From: CALRGL01 sp964374035
GTDB lineage: Bacteria; Patescibacteriota; Patescibacteriia; UBA9934; GWF2-40-263
DNA: 27,015 nucleotides
Direction of reading: 5' to 3'
Assembly (NCBI GenBank): GCA_964374035.1
Contig: CAYJWY010000009.1
Coordinates: forward strand, 1-27,015
Shown here piece by piece: positions 22,625 through 27,015 of the stretch; position 1 is the first letter of the stretch, and every line of letters begins with the position of its first letter. The notes under the pieces were generated by a model. That model did no database searches. It saw nothing but the letters and a program-made list of their open reading frames with translations, and had not been told where the DNA came from. Made by a program: the position numbers and the translations under genes.

Positions 22625-22674
22625 CCTGAGCCTGTCGAAGGCGCATTCCGGAATTCCCCTTCGACAGGCTCAGG
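22625..22674. repeat. Dispersed inverted repeat, CCTGAGCCTGTCGAAGG family (perfect copy)
   Basis: Perfect 17-bp arms at 22625-22641 and 22658-22674 around a centre containing ATTCCGGAAT. It lies between RNA B and the TROVE gene. Directly after it, CATCCTGAGGAG (22703-22714) matches the start of the other dispersed family (as at 10486) and provides the Shine-Dalgarno of the TROVE gene. Confidence 0.9.
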
Positions 22675-22718
22675 GAGTATGTGCTCCCGAGTATCACTTT
22701 CATCCTGAGGAGGATCGA

Positions 22719-24266
22719 ATGAACCGCATTGCCCAGACCCTTTCCACGTTGTCCGAGACCCGCAACCACGAGGGCGCGCTCGCGCACGTTCACAGCTTGC
22801 GTGACCAGGTCCGCAACTACTTGCGCACCGGGACTTTGTCCGGTACGTTCTACGTCGGTGCGTCGCAACTCGTGGCCGAGACGATCGAGACCCTGCGCCG
22901 CTTCGGCGAGCAGGACGCGGTCGCGCTCGCCGAGGAGGCGATCAGCGCCCGCGAGGACGGGTACATGCGCACGCTTCCGATTCTCGCGACCGTCGTGCTC
23001 TCGGGCCTCCCGAACAAGGAGCTCTTTCGTGAGACGGCCAAGCGAGTTCTGAAGGTCCCGCGCGACGTCGCCCAGTTCGTCGAGATCTGCAAGTCCGGGG
23101 CCGTCCCTGGTGCGCAGAAGTTCGCCGGCTGTCGCATCGGCCCGGTCGCGAAGTTCCTTGAAGGGCTGTCCCAGTACCACGGCATCAAGGGTACGCAGTC
23201 CAAGTCGATGGCCCTGCGCGATCTTGTGCGCCTTTCCCACCCTCGTCCCGGGGACGAGCGTTCGCGTGAGCTTCTTGGCTGGCTTTCGGGCCATGTCGAG
23301 GGCGGTGCGATCGTGCTCAATGAGCAGGTGAGGGCGCTCGAGGCTCTCAAGTCGACTTCCGATGTCGAGACGCAGGTCTCGCTGATCCGCGAGGGTCGGT
23401 TGCCTTACGAGGCAGTGTCGGCGGTCGTGACCAGTCCCGACGTCAAGGTGTGGCGAGCACTGCTCGAGCAGGCGCCGCTTTTCAACCTCATGCGCAATCT
23501 GCGCACGTTCACTCGCCATGGTGTGTTCCAGGATGTGGAAGCCGTGACCCTCGCGGTCGCCAAGCTCTCGCGTCCCGATGCCATGCGTCAGGCGAAGATC
23601 CTCCCGTTCCGCGCGTACCAGGCGTGGAAGGCGTACTCGTGTGAGCAGGGCGCCGATCTGCGGATCGTCGCGGCCCTGTCGGACGCGCTGACCAACTCGG
23701 TCGCGAACCTGCCGCTCTTCGGCGGGCGTGTCTGCATCGCGCCGGACGTCTCGGGGTCCATGCATGTTCCGATCAAGGACGATCGCAAGGGCGACGGCCT
23801 GCAGTGTAACGAGGTCGCGGCGCTCTTCGCCGCGGGACTGCTCGCGCGTTGCCCGAACGCGATCGTGTTGCCCTTCGAGGCGCGCGTGGTCGACATTCGA
23901 CTGAATCCGCGTGATTCTGTGCTCACCAACGCACAGACCATCTCCCGTATCGGGGGCGGCGGCACTTCGGTGGCCGCGCCGGTCGAGCGACTGATTGCTC
24001 AGCGCGACAAGGTGGACCTCTTCGTCGGCCTCACCGACAGCGAGGAGTGGATCGGCTCGTTCGACGAGTCGTGGCGGAAGTACAAGGCTGAGGTCGCTCC
24101 GGCGGCCAAGGCAGTGCTCGTCACGGTCGTTCCCGACCAGTACCGCGTGGTGCCGGAGTCCACTCCGGATGTTCACTACGTGCACGGCTGGTCCGACGCG
24201 GTCATGCGTTTCGTCTCCGAGATCGGCGGAGCCACTTCGGTGGTCGAGTCGCTCGAGGAAGATTAG
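22719..24266 (+). CDS. TROVE/vWA-domain protein (Ro60/Rsr-like RNA-binding protein)
   Basis: A 515-residue protein with the two-part Ro architecture. Residues about 1-335 form an all-helical HEAT-like ring typical of TROVE (FYVGASQLVAETIETL, REDGYMRTLPILATVVLSG, RVLKVPRDVAQFVEICKSG, AKILPFRAYQAW). Residues about 336-515 form a von Willebrand A domain with a full MIDAS: DVSGSM near 343-348, GGGGTSVAAPVE near 411, and TDSEEW near 439. Bacterial Ro proteins bind Y RNAs and misfolded RNAs and can tether polynucleotide phosphorylase for RNA decay. A good GAGGAGG Shine-Dalgarno precedes the ATG. Codon use is far more GC-ending than in neighbouring chromosomal genes, so a long antisense frame also stays open. 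This supports acquisition from elsewhere. Candidate RNA B immediately upstream is the natural ligand candidate. Confidence 0.88.
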   Translation: MNRIAQTLSTLSETRNHEGALAHVHSLRDQVRNYLRTGTLSGTFYVGASQLVAETIETLRRFGEQDAVALAEEAISAREDGYMRTLPILATVVLSGLPNKELFRETAKRVLKVPRDVAQFVEICKSGAVPGAQKFAGCRIGPVAKFLEGLSQYHGIKGTQSKSMALRDLVRLSHPRPGDERSRELLGWLSGHVEGGAIVLNEQVRALEALKSTSDVETQVSLIREGRLPYEAVSAVVTSPDVKVWRALLEQAPLFNLMRNLRTFTRHGVFQDVEAVTLAVAKLSRPDAMRQAKILPFRAYQAWKAYSCEQGADLRIVAALSDALTNSVANLPLFGGRVCIAPDVSGSMHVPIKDDRKGDGLQCNEVAALFAAGLLARCPNAIVLPFEARVVDIRLNPRDSVLTNAQTISRIGGGGTSVAAPVERLIAQRDKVDLFVGLTDSEEWIGSFDESWRKYKAEVAPAAKAVLVTVVPDQYRVVPESTPDVHYVHGWSDAVMRFVSEIGGATSVVESLEED

Positions 24267-24275
24267 TTCGTTTTC

Positions 24276-24310
24276 GTGCTCTGCCCGCCTCTCAGTGGCG
24301 GGCAGAGCAC
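24276..24310 (+). terminator. Strong 14-bp hairpin after the TROVE gene
   Basis: Perfect 14-bp stem (24276-24289 with 24297-24310; begins GTGCTCTGCCCGCC) and a TCTCAGT loop. No T-tract follows, so it may act as an RNA-stabilising 3' structure, a processing site, or a partial terminator with read-through into the downstream genes. Confidence 0.7.
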
Positions 24311-24499
24311 GGAGGATTGATTCCTGTAACCAACCAGGGACGGGGGCCGATGGATCCTCGTGAGCGAGTGCAATGCGCTAAGGCGTCGGACACCACGACG
24401 ACCGAACCCGATCTGTAGCATCGTACAATTCCTCCGGCAGAGGCGTCTGTCCGGCGTTGCGTGGCGCACAATGTCAGAGGATACATCGGGAATACTCAA

Positions 24500-24755
24500 C
24501 GCGCCTTACTTTAATCTGGGGAGCTGGCTCACATACAACATGCGTGGGCTTCTCTACTAAGTCCCGAAATTTTTCGAGACTCTGAGAGACATTCATTGCA
24601 GGTATCGATGTTTGACGGATATTGCGATTCTTCCGTCGGATCTCGATGGTTCTAAGGTTCAAATGTTCAAGCATCTGCGGTTAGGCTGTGTGGTGCAGCC
24701 ATATGAACGAAGGACGCCGAATCTACGCGAGCAGGTTCATACCCTGTAGGCGCGA
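24500..24755 (+). ncRNA. tRNA-like closing structure (Y RNA-like or interrupted tRNA candidate)
   Basis: CGCGCCT (24500-24506) is fully complementary to AGGCGCG (24748-24754). Directly 5' of the second strand, with no spacer, is a T-arm-like hairpin GCAGG-TTCATAC-CCTGT (24731-24747) with a 7-nt loop, exactly as in a tRNA. TA follows the first strand, as at tRNA positions 8-9. Against it: the loop lacks the conserved A58, no anticodon arm is identifiable, no CCA follows, and about 224 nt separate the halves. Bacterial Y RNAs have tRNA-like modules, which makes the location downstream of a Ro-like gene notable. Confidence 0.25.
24549..24590 (+). repeat. Leader-hairpin element, degenerate copy (second hairpin only)
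   Basis: CTCT (24552-24555) with AGAG (24585-24588) encloses AGTCCCGA (24560-24567) and TCGAGACT (24574-24581), one C-A mismatch. It matches the second hairpin of the three full leaders at 25332, 25811 and 26393. GCAGGT and ATG (24608) follow, but the frame closes after 15 codons. Confidence 0.55.
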
Positions 24756-25092
24756 TTTTCGGAAAATAGCTTGGGGAAACAGTCGCGAATGTGACCCCGG
24801 GCAACCAGACATCCGTCTGGACACCACGAACAATCATTTCCGGGGGACGAAGCACCTCGAAACGTCAGGTGATGAAAGGTACAACACAACGCACGAGGAT
24901 TGGCATCCTTGTTGTCAGTTGTGTCTAGGCCTGGAATCATTCTGTACGAAACGCTCTTCGCCATGCCAAAGCGAAGCGTTGTCCGGATGCACAATGTCAG
25001 GGGACTGGGCGCGCATGGATCGGACAGAGTCTGGTCTATGTCGTCGCGCGAACCCCCAAGCATCCACTCACTCACTTCCAGAAGGAGGTACC

Positions 25093-25320
25093 ATGGGTTG
25101 CACGAACATCACCAGCACCGTTCGCTTTCGCGGACGATTGCTCCGGGTCTCGGTTTGTAGCCGTGGACCGGGTGGTCACCTCAACTCCGCGCGGGTGGAA
25201 AAGGGCAGGCCGCTGTGCTTGTCCGAGGACTCGGAAAACTGGGTGAAGCTGGATGCGCTGATTCGTCGTAATCAGCAAGTTCAGTCGGATATCCAGGACT
25301 ACGAAGCCTCCTGCCGCTGA
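25093..25320 (+). CDS. Uncharacterised 75-residue protein
   Basis: The start at 25093 is fixed by AGGAGGT (25083-25089) at ideal spacing; a much longer frame open upstream has no such signal and crosses the structured stretch. The product begins MGCTNITSTVRFRGRLLRVSVCSRGPGG and ends with a probable helix (WVKLDALIRRNQQVQSDIQDYEAS). It is basic at the N-terminus with three Cys in the first 25 residues or so and one near the end. I recognise no family. It is the first of four short genes in a row on the plus strand, and the only one without the two-hairpin leader directly before it. Confidence 0.65.
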   Translation: MGCTNITSTVRFRGRLLRVSVCSRGPGGHLNSARVEKGRPLCLSEDSENWVKLDALIRRNQQVQSDIQDYEASCR

Positions 25321-25331
25321 CGCACACATCT

Positions 25332-25390
25332 GCCAAGGTTTGGAACCCTTGGCTCTTCAACTGAGTTCCGAATAGTTCGGGGCTTTGAGA
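25332..25390 (+). promoter_or_regulatory. Two-hairpin leader element, copy A
   Basis: Hairpin I: GCCAAGG/CCTTGGC (25332-25338 with 25347-25353), 8-nt loop. Hairpin II starts at once: CTCT-T-CAA pairs with TTGAGA(A)G, enclosing AGTTCCGAA/TTCGGGGCT. It begins 11 nt after the previous stop. GAGGT at 25407 and the ATG at 25415 follow. Confidence 0.8.
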
Positions 25391-25414
25391 AGTTCACTCA
25401 ACAAACGAGGTCCC

Positions 25415-25792
25415 ATGTCCACGCACGCGAAACTGGTCGGTTTTTCGTCGCGGGATGTTCGCGACACGGTTCTCACACATCTCAACAACCGCGACAACGA
25501 GTCGTGCGGGTATTCTCCCTACGACTTGGAAAAGATCGTCGAAACGCTGTCGGTCGGTAGCTGGGTGATCTGGTTGCCCTGTTGCCAACGTGGCAGGTAT
25601 CGCTACGGTCTGCAAGCACAGCGACTGTCCGCCGATGGGTCTGGCGGGACACAGTCTCACGCGGTTTACGTCTATCTCAACGCTTCTTTTCAGGCATCGC
25701 GATTCCAAGACGTCTTGTGGCTTTCTTCCAAAAAGTTGCATTTCCTCAAGGGAACGATGACCTGCGTGGAAGAAGCGTGTGCGTTTGACTGA
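25415..25792 (+). CDS. Uncharacterised 125-residue protein with shared RNA leader
   Basis: Start MSTHAKLVGFSS at 25415, following GAGGT. Features: an N-terminal helix (SRDVRDTVLTHLNNRDNE), the aromatic/Cys segment SVGSWVIWLPCCQRGRYRYGLQAQRL (about 56-81), a strand HAVYVYLNASFQ, and a C-terminal Cys pair (TCVEEACAFD). No signal peptide or membrane helix. No family recognised. Preceded by leader copy A and followed 18 nt later by copy B, so each gene in this run carries its own regulatory RNA segment. Confidence 0.7.
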   Translation: MSTHAKLVGFSSRDVRDTVLTHLNNRDNESCGYSPYDLEKIVETLSVGSWVIWLPCCQRGRYRYGLQAQRLSADGSGGTQSHAVYVYLNASFQASRFQDVLWLSSKKLHFLKGTMTCVEEACAFD

Positions 25793-25810
25793 AACGCACC
25801 TCATCCCAAC

Positions 25811-25870
25811 GCCAAGGTTCGACAGCCTTGGCTCTTCAACGAAGTCTCGAATGGTTCGAGGCTTTGAGAG
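25811..25870 (+). promoter_or_regulatory. Two-hairpin leader element, copy B
   Basis: Hairpin I: GCCAAGG/CCTTGGC (25811-25817 with 25826-25832), 8-nt loop TTCGACAG. Hairpin II: CTCT-T-CAA with TTGAGAG, enclosing AGTCTCGA/TCGAGGCT. GGAGGT at 25879-25884 and ATG at 25888 follow. Confidence 0.82.
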
Positions 25871-25887
25871 GATTCATCGGAGGTGTT

Positions 25888-26364
25888 ATGTCCGATCGCC
25901 GGGAGAAATCCCAAACGTTCGCCGAGTCCATTTCGGATCGCTCGTCGCCTCGCTGGCTCGTCTTTTCCGGTGACTGGGGTGGACAAATCTATGCCACGGT
26001 TCCGGTTTCAATGCTTTGCGACATCACAAAGGTCGAGATCGCGGCGCTCTTGCGTGATCTGGATCAGGGTGCCTGGGCCTCGAACAATCTGGAAGGCGCG
26101 GACGCCTGGGTTGTGGATCTGGAAGGTCCAATGTGTGGTTCCGTCGCGGATTTCATTCCGCGTCTTGAGGGGTGGCGAAGCCTCTGTGCAATCGAGGGGG
26201 GGATGGGTGGCGGTGAGTTTCTCGAAGGTGAGATGTGGTTCCACGACGAATTCCTGAAGAAGGGCGTCGAGGAGATCAACCGCCTGCGCGCACTGCTGAG
26301 GCTGAGTCCACTCGAAACCTTCGAATTCATCGCGGGGGACGATGACGACGACAACTTCGCGTAA
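25888..26364 (+). CDS. Uncharacterised 158-residue acidic protein with shared RNA leader
   Basis: Start MSDRREKSQTFAE at 25888 after GGAGGT. Middle: PRWLVFSGDWGGQIYATVPVSML, then CDITKVEIAALLRDLDQGAW (helix), AWVVDLEGPMCG, and the Gly-rich AIEGGMGGGEFLEGEMWF. The C-terminus ends in a run of Asp (GDDDDDNFA). Strongly acidic overall with several Trp; no membrane segment. Acidic tails of this kind occur in nucleic-acid mimics and in chaperone-like proteins, but no family is recognised and no function is proposed. Confidence 0.7.
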   Translation: MSDRREKSQTFAESISDRSSPRWLVFSGDWGGQIYATVPVSMLCDITKVEIAALLRDLDQGAWASNNLEGADAWVVDLEGPMCGSVADFIPRLEGWRSLCAIEGGMGGGEFLEGEMWFHDEFLKKGVEEINRLRALLRLSPLETFEFIAGDDDDDNFA

Positions 26365-26392
26365 CTTCCACCTTCGCTTCCTGGGGGATACT

Positions 26393-26450
26393 GCCAAGAC
26401 CAGCCATCTTGGCTCTTCAATTAAGTCTCGACGTCGTCGAGCCTTTGAGA
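26393..26450 (+). promoter_or_regulatory. Two-hairpin leader element, copy C
   Basis: Hairpin I: GCCAAGA/TCTTGGC (26393-26399 with 26407-26413), a compensatory G-C to A-T change against copies A and B. Hairpin II: CTCT/AGAG outside, AAGTCTCGA/TCGAGCCTT inside with one mismatch. AGGAGGT at 26460-26466 and ATG at 26471 follow. Confidence 0.8.
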
Positions 26451-26470
26451 GGACAACACAGGAGGTTCCC

Positions 26471-26818
26471 ATGTCCCGTCGTATTTTCGGTTTTGCCTTT
26501 TCCGCCAGTATGCTCCCCTCCGGCACCGTGTCGATGACCAAGACCGACCTCACCGTCGACGAGGTCCGCGCCGAGCTTTCGAGCTACGAGCTGTGCCTCA
26601 ACCCCAGCCACAAGGCGACCATCGACGCCGCTCGCACACGCTTCGGCCTGCAGATCGCGATCCCCGAGAAGCCCGCCAACATCACGCTCGCCGCCGGCGA
26701 CTCCGTCATCGTCATGCAGGTCATCGGCCTGCCGCGTTTGACCGACCGCCGCGAGTACTCCCCCGAGGAGATCGCGAGCGCGAGTTTCACCTTCGTCGAG
26801 ATCAGGCTCAATAAGTAA
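26471..26818 (+). CDS. DUF1874 protein (AcrIII-1/Crn2 ring nuclease-like)
   Basis: A 115-residue protein whose pattern matches DUF1874, the STIV-B116/SIRV1 gp29 fold. By recalled alignment to SIRV1 gp29: AFSASML near the N-terminus (gp29 AFSINML; Ser11 at the same position), then NPSHKATIDAA with His47 at the same position as the catalytic His of gp29, then AGDSVIVMQV, then PRLTDRREYSPEEI against QRLEEGKILTLEEI (Arg85 conserved, Glu88 replaced by Asp), then FVEIRLN. The Arg66 position is not kept. Characterised members cleave cyclic tetra-adenylate and shut off type III CRISPR signalling; others have unknown roles. Activity here is plausible but not certain. The gene has an AGGAGGT and leader copy C, and is the last gene before the terminator. 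Confidence 0.75.
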   Translation: MSRRIFGFAFSASMLPSGTVSMTKTDLTVDEVRAELSSYELCLNPSHKATIDAARTRFGLQIAIPEKPANITLAAGDSVIVMQVIGLPRLTDRREYSPEEIASASFTFVEIRLNK

Positions 26819-26863
26819 TCCTCGACTCTCTCATCGCGTGACCGTCATCTAGCTGTCTTCAAT

Positions 26864-26895
26864 GGGTCCACATCTCACGTGGATCCGTTTTTTTT
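26864..26895 (+). terminator. Rho-independent terminator closing the small-gene run
   Basis: 8-bp stem GGGTCCAC/GTGGATCC (one G-U pair; 26864-26871 with 26879-26886), 7-nt loop, then GTTTTTTTT. Confidence 0.92.
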
Positions 26896-26938
26896 GAGGT
26901 ATACTATGAGTGATAGAATCCATAGCGAGTTTCCATTC

Positions 26939-27015
26939 GTCATCCTGAGTGCGCCAGAATGATCTCTCGATATTATCAACGTCTTTGTCACAAGAGATCC
27001 TTCGGATGCACTCAG
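26939..27015. repeat. Dispersed hairpin repeat (copy, divergent, at window end)
   Basis: Starts GTCATCCTGAGTGCG and ends GCACTCAG at the window edge, with ATCTCT and AGAGATCCTTCG inside. Same family as 10482-10552, with a longer AT-rich centre. The stretch 26896-26938 holds no recognised gene. Confidence 0.75.

Larger units (their letters stand above)
24311..25092 (+). ncRNA. Gene-less, hairpin-rich stretch between the TROVE gene and the small-gene run (RNA C)
   Basis: No credible protein apart from a 15-codon frame at 24608-24655 that follows a leader-like hairpin and a GCAGGT sequence. Structures seen: CTCG-TGAG-CGAG (near 24357-24368), CCTC/GAGG (24431-24443), a tRNA-like closure at 24500-24755 (separate entry), CCAGAC-ATCC-GTCTGG (24806-24821), and TTCGC/GCGAA within ACGCTCTTCGC...GCGAAGCGT (about 24950-24980). 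The 12-mer GCACAATGTCAG occurs twice (24466-24477 and 24989-25000), each preceded nearby by GTCCGG. Whether this is a leader, a separate RNA or decayed genes cannot be decided here. Confidence 0.4.

Noticed and set aside
22581..24185. 534-residue open frame antisense to the TROVE gene
   Set aside because: The product is Arg/Asp/Glu/Leu-rich low-complexity sequence produced by the GC-ending codons of the TROVE gene; no domain, and no separate promoter or Shine-Dalgarno.
24688..25092. Upstream extension of the 75-residue gene (frame open from 24688)
   Set aside because: It crosses hairpin-rich sequence, has no ribosome site, and the AGGAGGT at 25083 points to the internal ATG.

Overview
The window looks like a Candidate Phyla Radiation (Patescibacteria) chromosome scaffold of moderate GC. 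The pointers are a transketolase encoded as two separate half-genes, PfkB-type sugar kinases beside a class II aldolase, a 639-residue protein of a family I recall as widespread in CPR genomes, surface proteins with a YYYG...RYVFPN domain that I also associate with CPR, and many short dispersed inverted repeats. Assignment to a class is not possible from the sequence alone. A run of 100 Ns (13996-14095) marks a scaffold join.

Layout. 1-1293: endonuclease Q (5' truncated), with a dispersed repeat inserted in frame. 1365-1472: a 35-residue Lys/Ala/Arg-rich protein that is probably nucleoid-associated. 1691-2992: secreted L,D-transpeptidase with FG-GAP repeats. 3293-3368: tRNA-Ala(UGC), next to a dense repeat cluster. 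3412-14235: mostly minus-strand central carbon genes (2-hydroxyacid dehydrogenase, two PfkB kinases, class II fructose-bisphosphate aldolase, both transketolase halves, ribulose-phosphate 3-epimerase and the start of RpiB). A VapBC-like pair, an M14 peptidase-like gene and two paralogous cupredoxin-like secreted proteins are interspersed. Together the carbon genes give a non-oxidative pentose phosphate route linked to lower glycolysis. 14242-15107: AbiEii-like nucleotidyltransferase with a DUF6922-like partner. 15167-21268: the CPR protein, isoleucyl-tRNA synthetase and a TrmB-like regulator.

21270-26895 is the unusual part. Two consecutive non-coding stretches full of perfect stem-loops end in rho-independent terminators. 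The second (about 735 nt) has two tandem promoters and a 16-bp perfect palindrome over one of the -35 boxes. It lies directly upstream of a TROVE/vWA (Ro60/Rsr-like) gene. Downstream come an 826-nt gene-less stretch with a tRNA-like closure, then four short genes. Three of these genes are preceded by the same two-hairpin leader RNA, with compensatory base changes. The last short gene belongs to DUF1874, the AcrIII-1/Crn2 ring-nuclease family of cyclic tetra-adenylate signalling. A terminator closes the block. Genes in this block have good Shine-Dalgarno sequences. Several flanking chromosomal genes have none, and some appear to start almost at the transcription start. I read the block as an acquired ribonucleoprotein cassette: structured RNA, Ro-like protein, four small proteins with a shared RNA leader, and a possible second-messenger nuclease. 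The function of the whole is inference.

Dispersed repeats of several families recur through the window, including in-frame copies inside ileS and the endonuclease Q gene.
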